Origin: DATBFX01 sp036558305
Lineage (GTDB): Bacteria > Chloroflexota > Chloroflexia > Thermomicrobiales > UBA6265
Reading direction: 5' to 3'
Length of the DNA stretch: 5,538 nt
NCBI GenBank assembly: GCA_036558305.1
Contig: DATBFX010000152.1
Location: forward strand, 1-5,538
The notes under the pieces: generated by a model
Told to the model about the DNA's origin: nothing
The model's input: only the letters and a program-made list of their open reading frames with translations
Database searches by the model: none
Program-made: the position numbers and the translations under genes
Shown: in pieces, positions 1 through 5,396 of the stretch
Layout: each line of letters opens with the position of its first letter
Position numbering within the stretch: the first letter of the stretch is position 1

Positions 1-59
1 CCCCCCAATCCTGGGGGGTGACGAGAGGGGGGCGGTCGTCTCCCCCCAGGATTGGGGGG
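1..59. repeat. Long inverted repeat (18-bp perfect arms) at the window's left edge
   Basis: The arms at 1-18 and 42-59 are exact reverse complements. After one T/T mismatch (19/41) the pairing resumes for five more pairs (20-24 with 36-40), leaving an 11-base G-rich loop at 25-35. Each arm is itself a palindrome of the form C6-N6-G6, so it could fold alone into a 6-bp stem or join the long hairpin. G-runs continue to about position 70. This looks like a dispersed intergenic palindrome rather than coding DNA, and it sits where the first gene's reading frame appears to begin. The repeat family cannot be named from this window. Confidence 0.85.
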
Positions 60-1397
60 CCGGGGGGGCCGAAAGTCATCCAACGGTCCTTCCAGCAGGA
101 CGTTTCGCCGGGGTTCACGGCGAAGTGGACGCCGTTCGCGAGGGTGGCCGGGCCGCCGTTTGACCAGACGACGAATTTCGATCGGGACGGCTTCCACGAC
201 GAGTTCAACGTGCCGCCGAAGTCGCAAGGCCGGTTGATCTTGCTGGCCGACGTCGAGTGGACGGCCGGCGGCGGGCAGGGACCGAATCCGCAACCGAAAC
301 CGGACGATCCGAGCGCCATCTGCAAGTTCCTGATCACGATCACGAAACCGGTCCCGTTGCTCAACCAGGCCATCACGTTCGGTTGCAAAAACGGCGACCC
401 GGCGGCGGTGATCGACAGTCTGAACGACGCGCAACTCTGCGCGCTGGCGGCGCTGCTCGGCCTGGGAGTCGGCGGCGTCATCTGCGCGGCGTTGATCGCC
501 GCCGGAGCGGCGGAGACGATCCGCAACGCGATCAAGGACCTGCTCGGCATCCCGCGGACCAAGCCGAATCCGCAACCGAATCCCGGTCCGAATCCCGGTC
601 CCAATCCCACCCCGGTAGGGGCTTCCACCGGCAAGGGGCGGGCGACGATCGAGACGCGATTCTTCGTCGGTATCGACGGCAAGATCCAGACGGTCGGGTT
701 GCCGCCGCGGATCGAGGCGAACGGAACCGGCGCCGAGCTGGCAAGCCCCGTCGATTTCATCCGCACCGATATCCCCGGCGGCGTCAACATCGCCTTCCAG
801 CCGATGATCAAGGGGACGACGCCGGGCGAGACCCACGTCTTCCAGCACCAGTGGGACATCGACCTCAAGCAACCGGCGCCGCCGGCACCGCTGCCGTTCA
901 GCTTCGGTCTCCGCATGTTCCCCTTCAAGACGGGCAAGGAGTTCTTCGAGGACGAGCAAACGCAGCAGACCCGTCTCTTCAAGTGGTTCCAGACGATGGA
1001 CCCGCGGGTGCGCTCGCGCATCATCGCTGGACAGCTTCAGGTCGTGGTCCAGGGCTTTGCCAGCCACCTCGGCGACCCGGCCTTCAACCTGACCCTGTCC
1101 GAGAAGCGAGCCAAGCGGATCGAGCAGATGATCCACGACTTCGGCGGCCAGTTCGCCAACGTCAACACGTTCGCCTTCGGCGAAGTCCTCGCCGGCGGCG
1201 GACCGAAGGACAACAGTCCGGAGTTCCGCAGCGGGACCAGCCGCACCTGCGGTCAACTGGAAGGCGCGGACGCCGCGGCCGGACCGATGAAGGAGCCGGA
1301 CGAGAACGACCCGTCGATCTGTCCCAGCACCTCCGCTCCGGCGCCCGCCGTCGACGGTGGCGCGACCCCGGACACGGGGACGATCGAGTTGGGATAG
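18..1397 (+). CDS. OmpA-like C-terminal domain protein with internal hydrophobic module; 5' end uncertain
   Basis: This 459-residue frame ends at TAG 1395-1397. Residues 1-18 are only translated palindrome (Gly/Pro/Arg-rich), the GTG at 18 has no proper ribosome-binding site, and the frame stays open to base 3. The gene is therefore probably 5'-truncated or starts elsewhere. No signal peptide is visible. Residues about 25-82 and 209-286 look like beta-sandwich segments. Residues 134-168 are strongly hydrophobic (Ala/Leu/Gly/Val) and could span or insert into a membrane. They lie between PNPQP linkers at 89-95 and 183-197. Residues about 331-405 resemble an OmpA/MotB-type peptidoglycan-binding domain: a beta-strand ending VVVQGFAS, then FNLTLSEKRAKRI and NTFAFGE, and finally DNSPEFR. 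The last 50 residues are a low-complexity, Cys-containing tail. By family, the role would be non-covalent anchoring to peptidoglycan. Proteins with this sort of tail also occur beside extracellular contractile injection systems, but no DUF4157-like HExxH region is seen here. The OmpA-like call is moderate and the overall function is unknown. Confidence 0.72.
   Translation: MTRGGRSSPPRIGGPGGPKVIQRSFQQDVSPGFTAKWTPFARVAGPPFDQTTNFDRDGFHDEFNVPPKSQGRLILLADVEWTAGGGQGPNPQPKPDDPSAICKFLITITKPVPLLNQAITFGCKNGDPAAVIDSLNDAQLCALAALLGLGVGGVICAALIAAGAAETIRNAIKDLLGIPRTKPNPQPNPGPNPGPNPTPVGASTGKGRATIETRFFVGIDGKIQTVGLPPRIEANGTGAELASPVDFIRTDIPGGVNIAFQPMIKGTTPGETHVFQHQWDIDLKQPAPPAPLPFSFGLRMFPFKTGKEFFEDEQTQQTRLFKWFQTMDPRVRSRIIAGQLQVVVQGFASHLGDPAFNLTLSEKRAKRIEQMIHDFGGQFANVNTFAFGEVLAGGGPKDNSPEFRSGTSRTCGQLEGADAAAGPMKEPDENDPSICPSTSAPAPAVDGGATPDTGTIELG
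282..580 (+). repeat. 17-bp identical in-frame direct repeats flanking the hydrophobic module of gene 1
   Basis: Positions 282-298 and 564-580 are identical (ccgaatccgcaaccgaa) and in the same reading phase, each encoding PNPQP plus the start of the next codon. They bracket the segment that contains the 'CKFLITITKP' stretch and the hydrophobic helix-like region. The second copy runs on into further NPGPNPGP repeats. Such identical linkers around a self-contained module suggest duplication or module insertion by recombination. Convergent low-complexity Pro/Asn codon use is also possible. Confidence 0.7.
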
Positions 1398-1421
1398 GAG
1401 CGAGAACGGGCATACGCGATC

Positions 1422-1445
1422 GCCCAGGGTTGTGAAACCCTGGGC
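1422..1445 (+). repeat. Perfect 10-bp stem with GTGA (GNRA-type) tetraloop
   Basis: Bases 1422-1431 (gcccagggtt) pair perfectly with 1436-1445 (aaccctgggc) around the loop GTGA at 1432-1435. Read on the plus strand this is a classic GNRA-loop RNA hairpin, 25 bases after the stop codon of gene 1. No T-run follows, so it is a poor intrinsic terminator. It could protect the 3' end of the transcript or be one unit of a REP-like dispersed repeat. Confidence 0.75.
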
Positions 1446-1457
1446 TGAGGCAACAAT

Positions 1458-1537
1458 GCCCCTCCGGGGCCAGCACCAATGTGTTCCTAGCCGCGGAGGG
1501 GCTTCGTCGCTAGAGCCCGGCGCTTCAATGCCGGCTC
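1458..1537. repeat. Cluster of further palindromes in the 1398-1567 intergenic gap
   Basis: This stretch between genes 1 and 2 holds no supported gene but several pairings. The 1458-1462/1466-1470 pair (gcccc/ggggc) makes a 5-bp stem. The same gcccctcc (1458-1465) can instead pair with ggaggggc (1495-1502). A ctagc/gctag pair lies at 1487-1491 and 1509-1513. An 8-bp stem with one bulged C joins 1513-1521 with 1530-1537 around an 8-base loop. Together with the 1422-1445 hairpin this makes a compact multi-stem unit of about 115 bases. It resembles the degenerate REP-type units scattered between genes in high-GC environmental bacteria, but the family is not identified and a structured RNA is not excluded. 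Confidence 0.55.
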
Positions 1538-1549
1538 CCGGCGCGATGC

Positions 1550-1555
1550 AAGGAA
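1550..1555 (+). promoter_or_regulatory. Probable ribosome-binding site of the hydrolase gene
   Basis: AAGGAA lies 12 bases before the ATG at 1568. The spacing is slightly long, but no better site is near, and the ATG is followed at once by a typical signal peptide, which supports this start. Confidence 0.5.
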
Positions 1556-1567
1556 GTCCTCGACCAG

Positions 1568-3178
1568 ATGCGCCACACCGTCAACAAGCGGGCGACGTTT
1601 TGGGCTTGGTGCCTCCTCGTCGTGCTCGTTCTCGCCCCCTGGTCCTACCCATTTCCCGCATCGGCGGCAGGCTCCGTCAGCGTCGTCGCCTGGGTCTGCC
1701 CGCCGGGGACCGATCCGGCGACCGACGCGGCGGCGTTGCCGACGACCTGCGCCCAACCGGCCGACGGGGTGACGTTCGCGCTGACGGCAGGCGGATTGAC
1801 CCGGCGCCGCGTCGCCGGTGGCGGGCAGGCTGCCTCCTGGCCGGCGGTGGCCGGACCGTACACGCTGGCGATCGACACGCCGCCGGGGGAACCTGCCGTC
1901 GCGATCTGCGACCAGAACGGGACGACGACCCGCTACGACGCGCCCGAGGGTGTCGTCAATGGCCAACTGACGGCCGACGGCGACCTCTCGTGCCAGTGGT
2001 ACCGGTTGACGCCCGCGTCGACGGCGCCCACGCCGGCCCCGACCGCGACAACCGGTGCGACCCCGGCGTCGACCGGCGATTTCGCGGGTCCCGTCGACAT
2101 CGGCGGTCGTTCGCTGTTCCTCACCTGTTCGGGGACGGGAACGCCAACGGTGCTGTTGGAAGCGGGCGGACCGGGAGGAGCGTCGGATCGGTGGGCGCCG
2201 GTCGTGGCCCAACTGACGGCGACGACGCGGGTCTGCACCTACGACCGCGCCGGTTTGGGCAAGAGCGACCCGCCGCCGGATGGGATCCGGACGATCCAGG
2301 ACAGCGTCAACGACCTGCGCGCCTTGCTCAACGTCTTCCCACTCGGCTGCCCGTGCATTTTCGCCGGGGAATCGTGGGGCGGCTCGATCGTTCGCGTCTT
2401 CGCCGGTCAATTCCCGAGCGACGTTGCCGGCCTGGTCTTCGTCGACGCGATGCCGCCGGGGTTCGTCGACCAGTTCAGCGGGCTCGTCCCCTCGGACGAA
2501 CCGGGATTCGCCGCGCTGATGGGGACGGACAACCCGGAACACATGGACCAATTGGCCAGTTTCCGCCAGGCCGAGACCGCCCCGGCGCCACCGCCGGTGC
2601 CGATCGTCGTCGTCACCCACGGGTTGTTCCTCGGGTTCCCGCTCAATTTCCCGGTCGAGCAACTCGAAACCATCTGGCGGTCCGGTCAGGAGGCGTATGC
2701 GCGGGCGAACCACGCGGTCCTCGTCGTCGCGCAGACCAGCGGCAACAGCGTGGTGCACGACCAGCCGGACGTGGTGGCGTCGGCGGTGCAAGTCGTAGTC
2801 GGCGCGGCGCGCGATCCGGGCGCGGTGCAGTCCTCGCTGGTCGTGCATCGGTTCGACGCGACGAACCGGCCGTTGCCTGGGTCCTGTTTCCAGATCTATG
2901 CCGACGCGGGCAGCGGCGCACGGGGCGAGTTCCGCGGCGGCGCCTGCGACACGGACGTGGACAACACCGCGGACGGAGTCATCCGGTTCACGCCCCTGCC
3001 GCCGGGGAATTACGTGCTACAAGAGGTGAAGTCGCCGGATGGTGTGCCCGCTTCCCCCGACCTCCCGGTCGTGCTGGCCGGATTGGCGACGGACGTGGAC
3101 GTGAAGAGCCCGGGGCCGGCAACGCCGACGACGGCCGTGACGCCCACGGTGACGCCGACCGTCACGCCCACTCGCTGA
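1568..3178 (+). CDS. Secreted alpha/beta hydrolase between two Cna-B/SpaA-like domains
   Basis: The protein has 536 residues. Residues 1-34 form a signal peptide: basic N-terminus, hydrophobic core at about 11-24, and an ASAAG cleavage region. Residues about 35-148 resemble a Cna-B/SpaA prealbumin-like domain with Cys at 44, 61, 114 and 142. A Pro/Thr/Ala linker (149-170) leads to an alpha/beta hydrolase fold at about 172-413. This shows an oxyanion-loop motif EAGGPGG (198-204), the strand motif YDRAGLGKSD (225-234), the nucleophile elbow GESWGG with Ser269, VFVDAMPP with Asp293, and a C-terminal His397 in NSVVHDQP. Ser269-Asp293-His397 is the likely triad. No acid is seen after the later strand IVVVTHG, so the acid after strand 6 is inferred. 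Residues about 421-513 form a second SpaA-like domain (VVHRFDATNRPLPGSCFQIY, then PLPPGNYVLQEVKSP). The tail is VTPT-rich with no LPxTG motif. The protein is probably an exported esterase or lipase-like enzyme; its substrate is unknown. It is transcribed toward the next gene and ends at a strong hairpin. Confidence 0.88.
   Translation: MRHTVNKRATFWAWCLLVVLVLAPWSYPFPASAAGSVSVVAWVCPPGTDPATDAAALPTTCAQPADGVTFALTAGGLTRRRVAGGGQAASWPAVAGPYTLAIDTPPGEPAVAICDQNGTTTRYDAPEGVVNGQLTADGDLSCQWYRLTPASTAPTPAPTATTGATPASTGDFAGPVDIGGRSLFLTCSGTGTPTVLLEAGGPGGASDRWAPVVAQLTATTRVCTYDRAGLGKSDPPPDGIRTIQDSVNDLRALLNVFPLGCPCIFAGESWGGSIVRVFAGQFPSDVAGLVFVDAMPPGFVDQFSGLVPSDEPGFAALMGTDNPEHMDQLASFRQAETAPAPPPVPIVVVTHGLFLGFPLNFPVEQLETIWRSGQEAYARANHAVLVVAQTSGNSVVHDQPDVVASAVQVVVGAARDPGAVQSSLVVHRFDATNRPLPGSCFQIYADAGSGARGEFRGGACDTDVDNTADGVIRFTPLPPGNYVLQEVKSPDGVPASPDLPVVLAGLATDVDVKSPGPATPTTAVTPTVTPTVTPTR
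3137..3172 (+). repeat. Three 12-bp tandem repeats encoding VTPT x3
   Basis: The units are gtgacgcccacg (3137-3148), gtgacgccgacc (3149-3160) and gtcacgcccact (3161-3172), each encoding Val-Thr-Pro-Thr. They form the end of the hydrolase protein just before the final Arg and the stop codon. Such Thr/Pro tails are common extended, wall-crossing or glycosylatable spacers in secreted proteins of high-GC bacteria. Copy number could vary by slippage. Confidence 0.8.
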
Positions 3179-3182
3179 GACG

Positions 3183-3227
3183 CGCGTTGTCCCCGAGCGG
3201 TGGTCGTTCGGGGACGATGCGTTTGTT
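3183..3227 (+). terminator. Intrinsic-terminator-like hairpin between convergent genes
   Basis: Bases 3183-3196 pair with 3208-3221 in a 14-bp stem (12 Watson-Crick and two G-T pairs). The core is gtccccga/tcggggac and the loop is 11 bases (3197-3207). TTTGTT follows at 3222-3227. The hairpin starts five bases after the hydrolase stop codon, so it fits termination of that gene on the plus strand. On the minus strand the hairpin core remains but no T-run follows, so it would serve the propeller gene less well. Confidence 0.7.
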
Positions 3228-3241
3228 CCGCCAACCGTCGC

Positions 3242-4876
3242 TCAACTGCTCGGCGCTGCGGTCGGCGGGGCGGCGACGACGGCGAACGGCCCGACGTCGA
3301 TCGCCGTGGCGTGGCGTTTGCCGTCGCTGCCCTGCACCTGGGCGAGGATGCGGACTGTGCGTGGTCCGCTTGCGGCGCAGCAGTCGGCGACGATCCCATC
3401 GTTGGTGAATTCGCCGTCTCCGGCCGTCGAGTCACCGTGGCTGCCGTCGTCGATGAGGACGTACTCGCCCATATTCGGATCCCTCAAGCCGTCGCGGAGG
3501 ACCCTCCCGCCGACCCCGGCGAGCGTCCCTTCGGACGCGACCCGAATGCGGACCGTCGCCGTCGAGCCGCCTTGCGCATGCACGCTCGGTGGGTCAATCG
3601 ATGCCTCGGTGAGGAGCGGCGCCGGTCCGAGGTCGGTGGGATCGCGATCGACGGTGGCGAGTTGGAGCACGCCGGCCGCGTCCCCGGCGGAGTAGAGGAA
3701 GCGGGAGGCTTGGGCGTCCATCGTGGCGTGGTACAGACCGTCGCCGACGAGCGGTACCGCGCCGGCGATCAGCGTAGAGCCGGGGACGCCGAGGGCGAGG
3801 AGATCGCCGGTCTCGGTGTCGGCAAGGACACCGCTGGAGCCGAGCAGCGCCAGCCCACCGCCACCGCTCAGTTGCATGCGATCGCCGCCGTCGGGGATAC
3901 CGGACTGAGCGACCGGGAAGTTGGCGGTGCTGTCGAAGAGCGTGCGCGGCGAACCGCCGGTGAAGGGGACGACGCCGACCCGTTGCACGTTGCTCTCGTC
4001 GGCGACGCTGTAGGCCACGGTTGAGCCATCGCCGCTGATGGCGCCGTTGAGGAGGAAGGAGACGCGACCGAGGTAGTCGCGCAATCCCGAACCGTCGAGG
4101 TCGACGCCGAAGAGCCCGTTGCCCTCGCCGGCGCTCTTGGGGTCGTTGTAGGCACCAAAGATGAGGTGCGAACCGTCGGTCGAGGCGTCGATCGTTTTGG
4201 AATTGGACCCGAAGAAGTCGGTGGGCGGGAGCCCGAGCGCCTCCATGTCGGACGGCCCGACGATCTGGCGGAGACCGGACCCGTCGGCGTTGACGACGTA
4301 GAGACCGCGCTCGACCGGTTGGCTGGGGGAGCTCCCGCGAATCGCGGTGTCGCGGTAGACGCGGAAAAAGACCCTGGTGCCGTCGCCACTGATGCGGGCG
4401 GCGTTGATCTCGTTGCTGTCCAGGGCGATCAACTCGCGTCCGTCGCCGCTCGCGCCGTCGGCAATGCGCAACTGGACCGAATCCGTGGAGATGACGGTGC
4501 CGCCGTCGGCGCTGATGTCGATCATCGAACCGCAATAGCAGTACGTGGTGTACGAGTCGACTTCGTGCTGACCGCTGCCGTCGGCATTCATGACGAAGAT
4601 CCGGTTGGGATTGGCCGGGTCCTCGGTGCCGGGGGCGACGCCAAAGGCGATGTGCTCGCCGTCGTCGCTGAGGATGGGCGCTTCCTCGCCGCCGCCGGTG
4701 GGACTGATGCTAAAGGCGGTGATCTCGTGGTAGACGAGCGTCGCGGCCAGCGCCTTGTCGGGTGTCGGCGATGCCCGCCGTGAACCGGCGCGGGCAGCCC
4801 CCGGCATCGCCAGAAGGAGCGTGATGACGACCAGCGCGAACATCCCAGGGCGAAGCCGCCCACCGATCCTGCGCAT
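3242..4876 (-). CDS. Secreted PD40/TolB-like beta-propeller protein with C-terminal beta domain
   Basis: The protein has 544 residues from the ATG at 4876-4874. Residues 1-30 are a signal peptide (MRRIGGRLRPG, a hydrophobic core at about 12-24, then an ARA-G cleavage site). Residues about 68-413 hold about seven propeller-like repeats of the PD40/TolB type. Typical signatures are SxDGxxIAF strands followed by xxIFVMNADGSGQ or LYVVNADGSGLRQ, at about 68-108, 119-149, 160-206, 230-269 and 278-313. Two weaker blades lie at 335-362 and 385-413. Residues about 419-534 form a separate beta domain with VLIDDGSHGD and AGDGEF (476-489). This Asp-rich motif resembles the choice-of-anchor-X-type C-terminal domains and may bind calcium. 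A short Pro/Ala/Ser tail ends the chain. PD40 propellers usually bind proteins or ligands rather than catalyse, and no catalytic domain such as a peptidase is attached. The gene is convergent with the hydrolase gene and appears monocistronic. An in-frame extension to 5077 is rejected because it lacks a signal peptide and good start signals. Confidence 0.88.
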   Translation of the reverse strand: MRRIGGRLRPGMFALVVITLLLAMPGAARAGSRRASPTPDKALAATLVYHEITAFSISPTGGGEEAPILSDDGEHIAFGVAPGTEDPANPNRIFVMNADGSGQHEVDSYTTYCYCGSMIDISADGGTVISTDSVQLRIADGASGDGRELIALDSNEINAARISGDGTRVFFRVYRDTAIRGSSPSQPVERGLYVVNADGSGLRQIVGPSDMEALGLPPTDFFGSNSKTIDASTDGSHLIFGAYNDPKSAGEGNGLFGVDLDGSGLRDYLGRVSFLLNGAISGDGSTVAYSVADESNVQRVGVVPFTGGSPRTLFDSTANFPVAQSGIPDGGDRMQLSGGGGLALLGSSGVLADTETGDLLALGVPGSTLIAGAVPLVGDGLYHATMDAQASRFLYSAGDAAGVLQLATVDRDPTDLGPAPLLTEASIDPPSVHAQGGSTATVRIRVASEGTLAGVGGRVLRDGLRDPNMGEYVLIDDGSHGDSTAGDGEFTNDGIVADCCAASGPRTVRILAQVQGSDGKRHATAIDVGPFAVVAAPPTAAPSS

Positions 4877-4881
4877 CGGTG
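4861..4881 (-). promoter_or_regulatory. Hairpin overlapping the start codon of the propeller gene
   Basis: caccgat (4861-4867) and atcggtg (4875-4881) are perfect reverse complements separated by seven bases. In the minus-strand mRNA the A and U of the start codon lie in the 7-bp stem, one base from the GGAGG site. This could limit ribosome access, but a stem of this size may also arise by chance in GC-rich DNA. Confidence 0.4.
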
Positions 4882-5020
4882 CCTCCATTCGAGTGTTGCT
4901 CGGTGCGCCGGGACTCGTCCGTCCCGAGCGGGGCGGGGCCCACTTTGCACGATGTGGTCGCGGAGCGCATCCGCAATGATGACCTATTCGGTTCGTCGGG
5001 TGCCAAGGAACCGGGGCAAC
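4877..5020. other. Divergent intergenic region
   Basis: This 144-base gap lies between the propeller gene (minus) and the small plus-strand fragment. It should hold the propeller promoter, but I find no convincing -35/-10 pair on either strand. A 6-bp hairpin cgggac/gtcccg (4909-4914 with 4921-4926) is visible and could lie in the 5' leader of the propeller mRNA. AAGGAA at 5005-5010, ten bases before the ATG at 5021, is a good ribosome-binding site for the plus-strand fragment. Confidence 0.4.
4882..4886 (-). promoter_or_regulatory. Ribosome-binding site that fixes the propeller gene start
   Basis: On the minus strand GGAGG is followed by five bases (caccg) and then the ATG at 4876. The alternative in-frame ATG at 4888 overlaps this site and has no such motif before it, and the signal peptide begins at the 4876 start. 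Both facts favour 4876. Confidence 0.8.
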
Positions 5021-5215
5021 ATGAACCGGGGCCAGGATTGCATCGCGGAGTATTCGTGGGACCGCTTGCCCGAGCAATTCGACACGAGTCGGGACGAGGG
5101 GGAGATCGCTGCCGGCGCGGCGGACAACATCCTCATCGCCTGGCCGGTCATCCTGCGCTCAAGCCGCTGCCTCCGATGGGGAAGTGCCGACCACCGGGCT
5201 ATGCCCGGTATGTGA
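5021..5215 (+). pseudogene. Apparent N-terminal gene fragment, possibly from a SAM-dependent methyltransferase
   Basis: This is a 64-residue frame with a good ribosome-binding site (AAGGAA, 5005-5010) before its ATG. The first 46 residues have well-formed composition and GC-rich third positions (MNRGQDCIAEYSWDRLPEQF, then DEGEIAAG, then ADNILIAWPVILR). From about 5159 codon quality drops, and the frame ends in a Ser/Arg-rich stretch without homology-like character. The IAEYSWDRLPEQFD and ADNILIAWPVIL pattern is reminiscent of the region before the first SAM-binding motif of small class I methyltransferases. The expected glycine-rich motif never appears in any frame I checked downstream, so the gene looks broken by deletion or rearrangement. 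The family guess is from memory of sequence style and is weak. A genuine small protein is also possible. Confidence 0.35.
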
Positions 5216-5293
5216 CGGTCGTGTCGAGAGACCCTGGTGCGACGACCACCCTCAACACTGTCCAGCGGCGGCCGTTGGGCGGTCCTTGTGACG

Positions 5294-5396
5294 TGACCCC
5301 CGAAAACTGGTCCACCCATAATGAGAGTCGTCGACGGGGAAGCACCCCAGGCAACCTGCCCCCGATCTTCGGTCCACTAATTTTGAGAGCCGGTCA
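5294..5396. mobile_element. Possible insertion-sequence remnant or mini-element with TGACC/GGTCA ends
   Basis: The 103-bp stretch opens with TGACCCCCGAAAACTGGTCC and closes with GGTCA. The opening resembles the terminal repeats of IS3-family elements, and the GTGACC/GGTCAC ends (5293-5298 and 5392-5397) are inverted. Inside, 5309-5330 and 5371-5392 are 22-bp imperfect direct repeats (17 of 22 identical: GGTCCAC, 7 variable bases, GAGAG, then CG). No transposase is encoded and no flanking target duplication is evident, so it would be a relic, solo end or non-autonomous derivative. The bases before it (5216-5293) hold nothing I can support. Confidence 0.3.

Noticed and set aside
1487..2848. 453-residue minus-strand open frame
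   Set aside because: It is antisense to the hydrolase gene, has low-complexity Arg/Asp/Gly composition, and shows no recognisable start or motif.
3110..3178. Sortase (LPxTG) anchor at the end of the hydrolase protein
   Set aside because: The tail has only VTPT repeats and a final Arg. There is no LPxTG, hydrophobic helix or basic end.
1357..3408. 683-residue plus-strand open frame
   Set aside because: It is Arg/Gly/Pro-rich, has no domain signals, and overlaps the whole hydrolase gene in another phase. Long spurious frames are expected at this GC content.
3200..4024. 274-residue plus-strand open frame
   Set aside because: It is antisense to the propeller gene, whose signal peptide, repeats and ribosome-binding site make it the clear true frame.
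4877..5077. 67-residue N-terminal extension of the propeller protein
   Set aside because: It would bury a perfect signal peptide inside the protein. The GGAGG site points to the ATG at 4876, and the extra sequence is Pro/Arg-rich without motif.
4984..5319. 111-residue minus-strand open frame
   Set aside because: It is antisense to the better-supported plus-strand fragment at 5021, has biased Arg/Ser composition, and no recognisable motif.
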